Made by a program: the position numbers and the translations under genes
Shown: in pieces, positions 15,772 through 24,198 of the stretch
Position numbering within the stretch: position 1 is the first letter of the stretch
How the letters are laid out: every line of letters begins with the position of its first letter
Origin: a virus
IMG/VR virus record: IMGVR_UViG_3300028654_000012
Location: 52,674 to 116,673 of that record
Reading direction: 5' to 3' (one strand)
DNA length: 64,000 nt
The notes under the pieces: model-generated
Told to the model about the DNA's origin: nothing
Databases searched by the model: none
What the model saw: the letters and a program-made list of their open reading frames with translations, nothing else

Positions 15772-18222
15772 ATGTCTTTTGACTTAATCCCCAACCAGAA
15801 TTGTTCTCTATGTGGTCTATGTAAGACCCGTAAGGCTATCGTCAATGGTGTAGGACCTATTACATCAAAGATTATGGTGGTTAGAGAAGGTCCTAACTTT
15901 GAAGAAGATAAGATGGGATCCCCTATGCTCGGTGAAGCCGGGAGACTCTGGCGTAATCTTCTAAAACAGGCGGGCATCGATTACAGAGATATATTCATGA
16001 CTAATCTGACTAGATGTCATGGAGGAGTAGTCGATTTTAAGAAAGGTCCTAAAGATCCTTCAGCTGAAGAGATAGCTGCTTGTGCCCCTTTTCTAGACGA
16101 AGAGATTAAAAGAATCCAGCCTGTAGTTATTGTACCCGTAGGTAATATAGCTCTTAGGTATTTCTTAGGAAGTAAAGTAGCTTCTATTATGACCCATAGA
16201 GGCACAGAATTCTGGTCAGAGAAGTACAACTGCAAAGTTATCCCCGCTATTCACCCCGCTGCCATCCTTAGAAACCCTCAATATACTTCCATCACAATTC
16301 AGGACTTAGTTAGAATCAAACAGTCTTCTACATATACAGGCCTCACACCTAAAGGTGCAGGTACATATACTATCGCAGATACTTTCGATAAGGTAGAATC
16401 TCTATTCGCAGGCCTAGAAGCTGCCAGTGAGTTGGCAATAGATATCGAGACGACCGATTTAAATCCTCTCACCAGTGATATATCTTGTATTGGATTTAGC
16501 TGGAAAGAAAAGGAAGGCTGGTGCTTACCTATCATGAAGGCAGGTGGAAGTACTGATTCCTTTTGGGACAAAGAGTATGCTGTAGCTCTCTGGGAGAGAA
16601 TTAGACGTATACTAGAAGGTCCTGCTAAGAAGATTGGACACAACTTTAAGTTCGATCAAAAATTCTTCATAATGAAGGGTATCAAGTTAAATAACTTTTA
16701 TTTTGATACTATGTTAGCACATCACCTCATTGACGAGAATGCTGAGAATCTACACGGCCTAAAGGACTGTGCCTGGGCATATACTGATATGGGTGGATAT
16801 GATAAGGATCTAGACGACTGGTTTAAAGCTAATAAGCAATTCAAAGGACAGTATATCCAAGTACCTTTTGCTATGCTTAACGAATACTGCGCTAAAGATG
16901 CTGATTGCACCTTTAGACTTTTTAAAGTATTTGAACCGCAGATCACTAGTATGGACCTTACCAGACTGATGAGACAGATAGTATTACCTGCGAGAGATGT
17001 CTTAATGGATGCCGAACTACTAGGTATTCAGGCAGATAAGGACTATATTGAAAAGCTTCGTGTAGAGTATTCTACAAAGAGAAGTTCTCTAGAACAGAGT
17101 ATCTTTGATTCAGTAGGTAAGCCTTTTAACATTAACTCTTCTAAGCAACTGCAAGTCATCTTATTCACCGACTTAGGGTTCGCGCCTGTAGGTAAGACAA
17201 AGGGAGGAGGATTATCTACTGATAATGCAGCCATAGATCTCATTGCTAAAGCCAACCCTAACCATCCCGTACCTAAGTTACTATTAGAATACAAAGATTG
17301 TCAGAAGATCCTTAGTACTTTTATTGAAGGGTTATCTGAACATATAGATGTAGACGGTAGAGTACATAGTAATTACAAGCAGCACGGTACTACAACCGGT
17401 AGATTATCTTCTAGCGAGCCTAACATGCAACAGATTCCTCGCGAATCTATTGTGAGAGGAATATTTGTATCACGCCCTGGATTCAAGTTGATCGAGGCAG
17501 ACTTCTCCTCAGCTGAATTTAGATGGTGGGCAGAGTATAGTAGAGATCCTCAGATGGTAGAAGATCTAAGGAACGGAGTAGATATTCACAGAATGACTTA
17601 TGCTCTATCTCACGGAATAGATATAGCTCTTGTGACAGATTCCCAACGTCAGCAGGCTAAGGCAACAGTATTCGGACTCATGTACGGAAGAGGTACTTGG
17701 TCGCTAGCTGAAGAGCTAGGCATTGCTGAATCTGAAGCAAAGAAAATCGTAAGTATCTTTTTTGGAAGGTATCCCCAAGCCCAAGCTTGGTTAAAGCAGC
17801 AAATCTTTGTAGCTAAAAAGACAGGTCAAGTAGTTAATTACTTTGGAAGAATTCGCAGACTTCCTGGAATTACTAGTAGTCAGGATCAGGCTAGATCTGA
17901 GGCCGAGAGACAGTGCAAGAATGCCCCAATCCAGAGTGCAGCAGCTGACATGACTATGATCGCTTCTATTAGAGTTAAAAAGGCTTTAATTAACGCAGGA
18001 CTTTCAGGTAACTTAGTCATGACTGTACACGACTCACTAGTGTATGAAGTTCCAGAAAATGAGGTAGCTTCTACATTCAGTATAGTTAAGGGTGAGGCGG
18101 AGCGGCCAGTAGCAGGAGCTATAGTTCCTATGCTTGTGGATATCAAGGTAGGCACTCGGTTAGGCTCTCTAAAGAAGGTAAAGAACGTATCAGAATTATC
18201 TTCTGAATTATGTATTAAATAA
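15772..18222 (+). CDS. polA: UDG-DNA polymerase I (family A) fusion
   Basis: An 816-residue replicative polymerase in three parts. Residues 1-195 are a family-4 uracil-DNA-glycosylase-like domain with cysteines at 10, 13, 16 and two near 82 and 103 (Fe-S site), the REGPNFEED active-site variant and HPAAILRNP. From about 215 comes a DnaQ-like 3'-5' exonuclease with intact IDIETTDL, GHNFKFD and YCAKDAD motifs. The C-terminal palm has motif A EADFSSAEF, motif B QQAKATVFGLMYG and motif C VHDSLVYE. SPO1-group phage polymerases have a similar N-terminal UDG domain. AGAGGT precedes the ATG. There is no 5'-nuclease domain. Confidence 0.92.
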   Translation: MSFDLIPNQNCSLCGLCKTRKAIVNGVGPITSKIMVVREGPNFEEDKMGSPMLGEAGRLWRNLLKQAGIDYRDIFMTNLTRCHGGVVDFKKGPKDPSAEEIAACAPFLDEEIKRIQPVVIVPVGNIALRYFLGSKVASIMTHRGTEFWSEKYNCKVIPAIHPAAILRNPQYTSITIQDLVRIKQSSTYTGLTPKGAGTYTIADTFDKVESLFAGLEAASELAIDIETTDLNPLTSDISCIGFSWKEKEGWCLPIMKAGGSTDSFWDKEYAVALWERIRRILEGPAKKIGHNFKFDQKFFIMKGIKLNNFYFDTMLAHHLIDENAENLHGLKDCAWAYTDMGGYDKDLDDWFKANKQFKGQYIQVPFAMLNEYCAKDADCTFRLFKVFEPQITSMDLTRLMRQIVLPARDVLMDAELLGIQADKDYIEKLRVEYSTKRSSLEQSIFDSVGKPFNINSSKQLQVILFTDLGFAPVGKTKGGGLSTDNAAIDLIAKANPNHPVPKLLLEYKDCQKILSTFIEGLSEHIDVDGRVHSNYKQHGTTTGRLSSSEPNMQQIPRESIVRGIFVSRPGFKLIEADFSSAEFRWWAEYSRDPQMVEDLRNGVDIHRMTYALSHGIDIALVTDSQRQQAKATVFGLMYGRGTWSLAEELGIAESEAKKIVSIFFGRYPQAQAWLKQQIFVAKKTGQVVNYFGRIRRLPGITSSQDQARSEAERQCKNAPIQSAAADMTMIASIRVKKALINAGLSGNLVMTVHDSLVYEVPENEVASTFSIVKGEAERPVAGAIVPMLVDIKVGTRLGSLKKVKNVSELSSELCIK

Positions 18223-18223
18223 T

Positions 18224-18655
18224 ATGAGCACAACCACATTACTCGTTAAGTTAAATAGTCCTGACGCTAAAGTACCTTTTAAAGCACATCCAGATGAAGA
18301 TGCTGGATTTGACTTAGTAGGTACTCATGATGCGACAGTTAAAGCTTTTGAATCGGCTATAATCGATATCAAATTAAGTTTAGGCATTCCCAAAGGATTT
18401 TATGGCCAATTAATGACTAGATCTTCTATGGGTAAAGCTGGCCTACGAATTCACCCAGGAGTTATCGATGCGGGGTACAGAGGCAATATCTCTGTAATAG
18501 TAATCAATCTAACTAGTAGAGACTACGAGATTCATACAGGAGATAGAGTAGCCCAGCTACTAATCTTACCTGTACCTAAGGTAAAGATAGAAGTAGTAAC
18601 AGAATTACCTGAGTCAAGTAGAGGCGAAGGCGGCTTTGGAAGTACAGGAAAATAA
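18224..18655 (+). CDS. dut: dUTP diphosphatase
   Basis: A 143-residue trimeric-type dUTPase with the five motifs: DAGFDL, RSSMGKAGL, GVIDAGYRGNI, RVAQLLI and the C-terminal RGEGGFGSTG arm. It hydrolyses dUTP to dUMP, keeping uracil out of DNA and giving dTTP precursor. This is consistent with the UDG-like domain on the polymerase just upstream. Start two bases after the polymerase stop. Confidence 0.94.
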   Translation: MSTTTLLVKLNSPDAKVPFKAHPDEDAGFDLVGTHDATVKAFESAIIDIKLSLGIPKGFYGQLMTRSSMGKAGLRIHPGVIDAGYRGNISVIVINLTSRDYEIHTGDRVAQLLILPVPKVKIEVVTELPESSRGEGGFGSTGK

Positions 18656-19588
18656 ATGGAGACTCTAATGGAAACAGTTAATACAGGGAGCCGGTTGGAA
18701 ACAATTTCACGTAATGGTGGATTTAAGAAGTCAGCTCTCCCGGACGTACATATTACCCCTGACGAAAGAGGGATTGAGATTAATCGCGTCGGAGTAGAAG
18801 GGGTAGCAGTACCTATTGTGTTAAATAGAAAGGGTGGCGGGGAGCCTGTAAAGACTTTAGCTAAGGTAAATATGTTTGGATCCTTAGAGAAGGAATTAAA
18901 GGGAACCAATATGAGCCGATTTGCTCAACTGTTTGTTACAGAGGATAACCATTCGGTTCTATCAGGTAATTCATTTCCCGACCTATTAGAAAGACTATCA
19001 ACTAGCTTAGGAACAAAGGATGTATACATTTCTGCAAGCTTTGATTACTGGATGAATAAGACTACTCCTGTAAGTAAGATTTCCGCTCCTTCAGGGTATG
19101 CCTGTAGATTTATTGGACAGCTCGTATCAGGTAAGTTGAAGTTTGTTACGGAAGTAACAGTTCCCGTAGCTTCTTACTGCCCTTGTAGTAAAGAGATGTG
19201 TCTTACAGATCCTAAGACGGGTGTAGGTCTCGGAGCTCACGCGCAGAGAGGTCTAGTAACTCTACAGGTGATCACTAACCCTCCTACTCCAGGACTATGG
19301 CTAGAGGACATGATTCGCATCGCAGAGACATCAGGTTCAGCTGAACTATACCCTATTCTTAAGAGAGAAGATGAGAAGTACGTCACTATTGCAGGATATG
19401 ATAATCCTAAGTTCGTAGAAGACATCTCTAGAGACGTAGGTAACAAGGTTCAGTTACTACCTGACGCCGTTTGGTATAAGGTTAGAACCCGCAATCTAGA
19501 ATCTATTCATCCGTACGATGTAACTTCGTATGTCGGACAAATTAAGAAAGGCGATGAGTGGGTATCTGACACCCGCAGTTTCTACTAA
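18656..19588 (+). CDS. folE2: GTP cyclohydrolase FolE2 (type IB)
   Basis: A 310-residue enzyme that makes dihydroneopterin triphosphate from GTP. CPCSKEMC (from C175) and GAHAQRG (about 193-199) are the FolE2/MptA active-site motifs; SGSAELYPILKREDEK is the C-terminal signature. Length is typical for FolE2. Phage preQ0 pathways often carry FolE (type IA); FolE2 works with metals other than zinc in cellular homologues. It feeds QueD, QueE and QueC in this window, and IMP dehydrogenase at 54904 could raise its GTP supply. A second in-frame ATG lies 12 bases after the first. Confidence 0.9.
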   Translation: METLMETVNTGSRLETISRNGGFKKSALPDVHITPDERGIEINRVGVEGVAVPIVLNRKGGGEPVKTLAKVNMFGSLEKELKGTNMSRFAQLFVTEDNHSVLSGNSFPDLLERLSTSLGTKDVYISASFDYWMNKTTPVSKISAPSGYACRFIGQLVSGKLKFVTEVTVPVASYCPCSKEMCLTDPKTGVGLGAHAQRGLVTLQVITNPPTPGLWLEDMIRIAETSGSAELYPILKREDEKYVTIAGYDNPKFVEDISRDVGNKVQLLPDAVWYKVRTRNLESIHPYDVTSYVGQIKKGDEWVSDTRSFY

Positions 19589-19598
19589 AGAGGATACC

Positions 19599-19988
19599 AT
19601 GAGAGACGGAGAAATATATAGAGTAGTTGGCGCAAACAACGCACAGATTGAACAAGCGTTTAATCAGTTGCGTATGGAAGTAGTTACCCTTCAGGCAGCC
19701 CTTATTTCTGAGGTACTACGTACTCAAGCTATGGAAGAAGTGTTAGTAGAAGTTACGGCAGCTGCTAACCCTCCTAAAGATGCCCTTAACTTACCTGCTC
19801 CGTTAGTTGTAACAAAAGAAGCTATCGAAGCTAGGTTTAAAGCTAAACTAGAAGCTTATGAAAAGAAAATCGAAGAGCGTAAAGCAGCTCAGGCAGCAGC
19901 GAGAGAAGCAGCGGCAGCGCCAAAGATCGTCGCTCCGACGGCTGAAGAGATGGCTAAGATCAATCAACCAGTAACACCTAATGCATAA
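19599..19988 (+). CDS. Hypothetical helical protein
   Basis: A 129-residue protein. The ATG at 19599 has an AAAGAGG site seven bases upstream and is preferred to an upstream frame inside folE2. Residues 10-60 are helical; 85-112 are an Ala/Lys/Glu-rich coiled coil, and the tail is Pro/Thr-rich. It overlaps the kinase-like gene by eight bases. No family is recognised. Confidence 0.6.
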   Translation: MRDGEIYRVVGANNAQIEQAFNQLRMEVVTLQAALISEVLRTQAMEEVLVEVTAAANPPKDALNLPAPLVVTKEAIEARFKAKLEAYEKKIEERKAAQAAAREAAAAPKIVAPTAEEMAKINQPVTPNA

Positions 19989-20535
19989 GAATCCGTACAT
20001 CGTATTTGCAGGTACTCAGTCTGTAGGAAAGACTACCTTAGTTAAAGCAACTATACCTCTGCTACAGGAATTATATAACAAGCCTGTATATCATATAGCT
20101 GAAGTAGCTAGAAAGCTGAGTGCTCAAGGACATACTATCAATAGCGCCAGCAACGGTACCACCCAGCGATTAATAGAGGATGGGTATGCCGCTGAGGAAG
20201 CTGCTAATGCTGATAAAGTCTTAATAGCAGATAGAAGCGTCATAGATAGATACTCCTATACTTTATTGAGTAAGGCCGTAGAAGATGTAAGCTTAGTGCA
20301 ATGGTATGAACATTTTATTCCTAGCACGTGTGCCAAGTATAGTCATATCTTCTTCATCCCTCTGTCTGATGACGTTAAACTTGAAGTAGATGGGGTTAGA
20401 TCTTCTGATGAGGATTTTAGAAAAGCTGTAGACACTACTCAGCAGATGATAATTAACAAGTTTAATATTAAAGTCACTAGATTACACGGCTCTACTGAAC
20501 AACGACTTGTACAGATAAAAAAGGCTTTACAATAA
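19981..20535 (+). CDS. P-loop NTPase, NadR/nucleotide-kinase-like
   Basis: A 184-residue AAA_28-type P-loop protein. GTQSVGKTT at 11-19 is Walker A; LIADRSVIDRYSY at about 80-92 resembles the DR(S)xxD motif of nucleoside and NMP kinases and of NadR kinase domains; a late DSP-like segment is absent. It lies between folE2 and the DpdA-like gene, so a nucleotide or deazapurine-related kinase role is possible but not shown by any specific residue. Confidence 0.65.
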   Translation: MHKNPYIVFAGTQSVGKTTLVKATIPLLQELYNKPVYHIAEVARKLSAQGHTINSASNGTTQRLIEDGYAAEEAANADKVLIADRSVIDRYSYTLLSKAVEDVSLVQWYEHFIPSTCAKYSHIFFIPLSDDVKLEVDGVRSSDEDFRKAVDTTQQMIINKFNIKVTRLHGSTEQRLVQIKKALQ

Positions 20536-20536
20536 T

Positions 20537-21304
20537 ATGATTATTAGCTACGAGATCCCTACACCTAATCTAAAGGACCTAGGAAAGTATAACGATTATA
20601 GTTTTTGCTTAGCTCATCTTGCTTTGCAAGATAAAGCGTATGTAGCTTACTATAAAAACGCTCCTGGATACAAAATAGTAGATAATTCTATTTTCGAATT
20701 AGACCATGCACTTCCGTACGCGGATGTTATGAAGGCAGCTGGCATCTTGCGAGCTAATGAAGTAGTATCACCAGACAGTTTTCAGAATAGTGCGAAGACT
20801 ATAAAAGCAACGGAAGATTTCTTAAAATACTTCTCTGCAGCAGGATTAGTGGGTAAGTATAAGGTAATGGGCGTTGTTCAAGGATCTAACATACCTTCAT
20901 GGGTTAAGTGCTTTACGTGGATGGATAAGAACCCTTTGATTGATGTTATAGGTATCAGTTATGTGGGATGTGCTTCATTCTCTACAGAGCCTACTGATTC
21001 TAGAGTAAAAGCAGTTAAGTATGCTATAGACCATATCAAACCTACCAAGCCTCTACATCTATTAGGCATTGGCGGAAATCCTATGGAAGTAGCTCTACAG
21101 AAGACATTCTCGCAGGTACGTAGCTGCGACACGTCTATTCCGGTAGTAGACGGCTATTACAACGTTAGATACGATATGGAGAAAGGCTCTAATATCTTAC
21201 CTAAGAACAAACGTCCTTCTGATTATTTCAATTTAACTTTGAATAGCAGCCAGTTGACCGATGCAAACTTTAATATGCAATGTATGAGAAAGTGGATCAC
21301 ATGA
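20537..21304 (+). CDS. dpdA: DpdA/TGT-like DNA deazaguanine transglycosylase
   Basis: A 255-residue TIM-barrel protein of the tRNA-guanine transglycosylase superfamily. Motifs in order: VDNSIFEL (TGT has DSGGFQ), VVQGS (TGT VQGG), IGISYVG (TGT GGxSVGE), LHLLGIGG (TGT LMGVG) and CDTSIP (TGT DCVxP, which holds the nucleophile Asp). It lacks the TGT C-terminal zinc site, as expected for short phage DpdA proteins. DpdA exchanges guanine in DNA for preQ0. With the complete preQ0 pathway here, the predicted result is 7-cyano-7-deazaguanine in the phage DNA. The family is well supported by motif order; the substrate is inferred. Confidence 0.78.
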   Translation: MIISYEIPTPNLKDLGKYNDYSFCLAHLALQDKAYVAYYKNAPGYKIVDNSIFELDHALPYADVMKAAGILRANEVVSPDSFQNSAKTIKATEDFLKYFSAAGLVGKYKVMGVVQGSNIPSWVKCFTWMDKNPLIDVIGISYVGCASFSTEPTDSRVKAVKYAIDHIKPTKPLHLLGIGGNPMEVALQKTFSQVRSCDTSIPVVDGYYNVRYDMEKGSNILPKNKRPSDYFNLTLNSSQLTDANFNMQCMRKWIT

Positions 21305-21936
21305 GTTACTTTAAACAACGGGGATTAACAGACCAGACCGTTAAGACGTTTAATCTAGGATATTGTGATACTTCCGGTTATGTAACAGTACCGGAAGTTT
21401 CTTCTTTTATAGATAGGCGGTTCTATCACAGTGCCCTGTTCCCTATATACAATTTATATAACGTCCCTATATCTGTGTCGGCGAGACCTTTATCCCCGGG
21501 ATCTCCTTTTAAGTATGTCCATACACATTATGATAAGGCCCACCACATGTACGGGCTCAATGTAACCTGGCCGGATATCCTTAAAGCTCGAAAAGCGTAT
21601 ATAGTAGAGGGTAACTTTGACCTCCTGACCTTGTATCAATATGGTATTACAAACACCGTAGCAATGTTAGGGTCTCAATTTTCTCCTACGCAACTTTGTC
21701 TATTAACAAGATTTTGTGATGAAATTGTTATAGCCACGGACGGAGATGAGCCCGGGATTAAGTGCGCAAGTAAAATTATGAAGTTATGTCAATCAAGAGG
21801 CATTAAAAGTTCATTATTAAAACTACCTCCTAACATGGACCCGGATAATTTTGTTAAGACCTATGGGGCATCCGCTTTCTTAAAATTAGCCCCGAAGACA
21901 TTATCAGAGATGTTACAAGGAGGTTCAAGTGCGTAA
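21301..21936 (+). CDS. Stand-alone DnaG-type primase core (Toprim)
   Basis: A 211-residue protein. The first 90 residues match the N-terminal part of the DnaG RNA polymerase domain (GLTDQTVKTFNLGYC; LFPIYN; VSARPL, with KYVHT), then comes Toprim: YIVEGNFDLLTLYQYG (metal Glu) and VIATDGDEPG (DxD motif). The zinc domain is in a different gene at 4329, and the helicase-binding C-domain is missing. It would synthesise RNA primers together with that protein. The start at 21301 (ATGA overlap) is preferred to an ATG at 21280 inside the DpdA-like gene. Confidence 0.85.
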   Translation: MSYFKQRGLTDQTVKTFNLGYCDTSGYVTVPEVSSFIDRRFYHSALFPIYNLYNVPISVSARPLSPGSPFKYVHTHYDKAHHMYGLNVTWPDILKARKAYIVEGNFDLLTLYQYGITNTVAMLGSQFSPTQLCLLTRFCDEIVIATDGDEPGIKCASKIMKLCQSRGIKSSLLKLPPNMDPDNFVKTYGASAFLKLAPKTLSEMLQGGSSA

Positions 21937-21954
21937 TTTATTCCAAGAATAACA

Positions 21955-22560
21955 ATGAACGATATCGCAGTCACGGACAGCTTAGGATTACCGAGAGTAA
22001 AAAGATGGTATACGTTAAAGACAAATGGCATAGCTAATATTCGATCAATTAATGCGTGCCTCAAAGTAGCGCCTGAAGTACCTAATTTTTGGATGGCGGG
22101 ATATATGGTTCCCCGCAAGATTAGAAAAACCACTACCCTTAAGAAAGATTTTTTCTACTACGATTACGCATTCCTCGAATTAGAAGATGCAATGACATTC
22201 GAGAAGTTCTTATCAGATCGCCACATCCCCGCCTACTTCCTTCACCACGTTGGAACTAAAATCCCTCAAGCTTTAACTGAACAAGAGATTTCAGATATTA
22301 AGCAATTAGAGATTTTAAAGCAACTTGAAGTCGAAGCATTTAAGACCCCTCTATTAAGATCCGGAGCTTACATTGAAGTAACTCACGGACCCTTTATTGG
22401 GTGTAAAGGGATAGTCAAAGAGATTACAGGATCGTATGCAGTGCTTGAAATGAATGTTTTTGAGAGACCCACATCGGTTAGAGTAGAGCTAGAGTTCCTA
22501 AAAGACCTACTTCAGTCATGTGAGCCCGTAGCAGAATGTGTAGATGAAGACACCGAATAA
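21955..22560 (+). CDS. NusG/RfaH-like transcription elongation factor
   Basis: A 201-residue protein with NusG layout. The N-terminal domain (RWYTLKTN, then FYYDYAFLELED and FFLHHVGTKIPQALTEQE) fits NGN, which binds the polymerase clamp. The C-terminal KOW domain starts at about 137 (SGAYIEVTHGPFIGCKG) and ends VRVELEFL. The match to NusG C-domains is close (pattern G.F.G..G.V). A phage copy probably makes host RNA polymerase processive on phage operons or resistant to termination, like RfaH or LoaP. It overlaps the next sigma-like gene. Confidence 0.82.
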   Translation: MNDIAVTDSLGLPRVKRWYTLKTNGIANIRSINACLKVAPEVPNFWMAGYMVPRKIRKTTTLKKDFFYYDYAFLELEDAMTFEKFLSDRHIPAYFLHHVGTKIPQALTEQEISDIKQLEILKQLEVEAFKTPLLRSGAYIEVTHGPFIGCKGIVKEITGSYAVLEMNVFERPTSVRVELEFLKDLLQSCEPVAECVDEDTE

Positions 22561-22939
22561 TAAATCTTTCCGTGGACAGACCGATGTCAACACCGATAGG
22601 TTCATTTTTCGCATACAGCGAGAAATACCTATTGAAGACGTCGAATTAGAGAAGTTAGTAAATGATAATCAGACAGCGATCGCGCAGACTCAGACGGACG
22701 AAGAACGACTAACTGAGCGACAAGAGTTTCAAGAAAAGCGTAAAGAGTTAGTCGAAAAGTTGTTTGCCGCGGCGACTAAGGTACTCACAGACATACAGTT
22801 TCAAATATTTACTTCCTATTTTGTAATGGGAATGAGCGAGCCCCAGATAGCGTCTTCTATGAACGTAACGCAGCCTTACATAAGTATTGTGTTAACGGCG
22901 TCGATCAAAAAGATCAAAAAAGAACTCAAGATCGACTAA
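22544..22939 (+). CDS. Sigma-70 region-4-like HTH protein
   Basis: A 131-residue protein. The N-terminal half is charged and probably helical. The C-terminal 60 residues match sigma region 4: VLTDIQFQIFTSYFVMGMS, then EPQIASSMNVTQPYIS and a basic end. No region 2 is seen, so it cannot melt promoters by itself. It may be a sigma-appropriation factor or an anti-/co-sigma like T4 AsiA or gp33 in role (not homology). It overlaps the NusG-like gene by 17 bases. Confidence 0.65.
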   Translation: MKTPNNKSFRGQTDVNTDRFIFRIQREIPIEDVELEKLVNDNQTAIAQTQTDEERLTERQEFQEKRKELVEKLFAAATKVLTDIQFQIFTSYFVMGMSEPQIASSMNVTQPYISIVLTASIKKIKKELKID

Positions 22940-22970
22940 CGACCAATTGTCGTACCCGTTATCCCTCTGT

Positions 22971-22986
22971 TATATATAATATAATA
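22971..22986 (+). promoter_or_regulatory. AT-rich -10-like element
   Basis: TATATATAATATAATA lies 30 bases before the third sigma-like gene, in a 77-base intergenic gap. It resembles the TATAA cores seen at 3516 and 8999 but lacks the upstream CCCGCAACAA block. A promoter is plausible. Confidence 0.35.
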
Positions 22987-23016
22987 GCAATTTAACTTAG
23001 TAACCGGGGCCTAATA

Positions 23017-24198
23017 ATGTCTGCGACAATATATGTAAAAGACGATGGGGATTATTTTTTAACAGCTGCCCAATACTCCCTATTTAAAACCTATTCAGAT
23101 TTGGCAGTTAATTGGGTTAAGGTAGCCGAAGATAACGTTGATCTAACTCCTGAACAGCAAAAGGAGTACAACGATAATATAGCTAAAGCCGTTGGATGGG
23201 CTAAGAGCTTAAAGTTTAAACCCGAAATGGGTATAGACCCCTCCTCATTCGCACACACAATTCTTCTTCACGCAGTAAAGACTTACGATGGAGCTAAAGG
23301 TACAGCATTCTCAACATGGCTCTACAGAATTATGCAGCAGCAAGCTGCCACACTTTGGAACAAGTATACTAAGTATTTAGAAGACACCTCAGGCGGAGAA
23401 AGATCGTTAGCCGAACCAGTATCAATGCCTGGAGGAGAAGAAGTAGAACTAGAGCAGTTACTTGAAGGTGTAGAGCAGTTAAGAGTACAAGACGATCCCG
23501 CCTATAATATCCTCCGCAGTCAACTTAAAGACCTCCTCGGCCAAGCCGATCCCTCAGGCAGACTTTTCCGCATCTACCGTATGTTAGTAGAGGAAGGTCT
23601 CTCAAACCCCCAAGTAGCCTCCGCTGAAAATCTTTCACCCTCTCGAGTTACGGGACTGGTTAAGAAAATTCAAGAAGTTCTAAAGAACCACGGAGACATT
23701 AAAGAGCTATTGGAGAATGGAGGATCTACAGAAGAAAATAAAACTTCTGCAATTCGCCGGTTTATCTTTAGAGAAGGAGACCACGTCAACGTAATGTCTC
23801 TGGATAAACCTGGAGTAATTATTAAAGCTTATAAGGGAAATGTATTTGAAGTAAGATTAGATTACAATAACAATATTACTCGTACAGCCCGGCACGATCT
23901 AGAAAAGTATTCCACGGTAACTGATTCTGTAATTAAAGCCTCAAAGCATTTCTTCGGGTTGAGTATCCGAACTCCCCGTTGCTACGCTGCTCGCGTTAAT
24001 AATAACGATAAATCTGTAATAGCTGTTCTTGAATTTAGACCCACATCTGAAATTACTACCCTAGCCAGTCTATACATGGGAAATACTATTGCGGGCAGTG
24101 TTGAGATTTCTGAAGGATCACTAACAAACTTAGTTGATCTCGTTAAGATAAAAATGGGTACAGATGCTAAATTAGACCCCGAGTTTCTATCACTTTAA
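23017..24198 (+). CDS. Sigma-70-like factor with C-terminal SH3/KOW-like domain
   Basis: A 393-residue protein. Residues 75-120 fit region 2 (ILLHAVKTYDGAKGTAFSTWLYRIMQQQ), and 160-230 fit region 4 (FRIYRMLVEEGLSNPQVAS, then LSPSRVTGLVKKIQ). About 160 extra residues follow. The first part (FREGDHVNVMSL to ARHDLEKYS, about 250-305) looks like a small beta-barrel of the SH3/KOW type; the rest is unassigned. A sigma factor with such an extension is unusual. It probably directs polymerase to late genes, being next to the virion block, but this is inferred from position. Confidence 0.68.
   Translation: MSATIYVKDDGDYFLTAAQYSLFKTYSDLAVNWVKVAEDNVDLTPEQQKEYNDNIAKAVGWAKSLKFKPEMGIDPSSFAHTILLHAVKTYDGAKGTAFSTWLYRIMQQQAATLWNKYTKYLEDTSGGERSLAEPVSMPGGEEVELEQLLEGVEQLRVQDDPAYNILRSQLKDLLGQADPSGRLFRIYRMLVEEGLSNPQVASAENLSPSRVTGLVKKIQEVLKNHGDIKELLENGGSTEENKTSAIRRFIFREGDHVNVMSLDKPGVIIKAYKGNVFEVRLDYNNNITRTARHDLEKYSTVTDSVIKASKHFFGLSIRTPRCYAARVNNNDKSVIAVLEFRPTSEITTLASLYMGNTIAGSVEISEGSLTNLVDLVKIKMGTDAKLDPEFLSL

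Noticed and set aside
22939-22953. ACGAC/GTCGT hairpin after the region-4-like gene
   Set aside because: The stem is only five base pairs and no T-run follows, so it is too weak to call a terminator.
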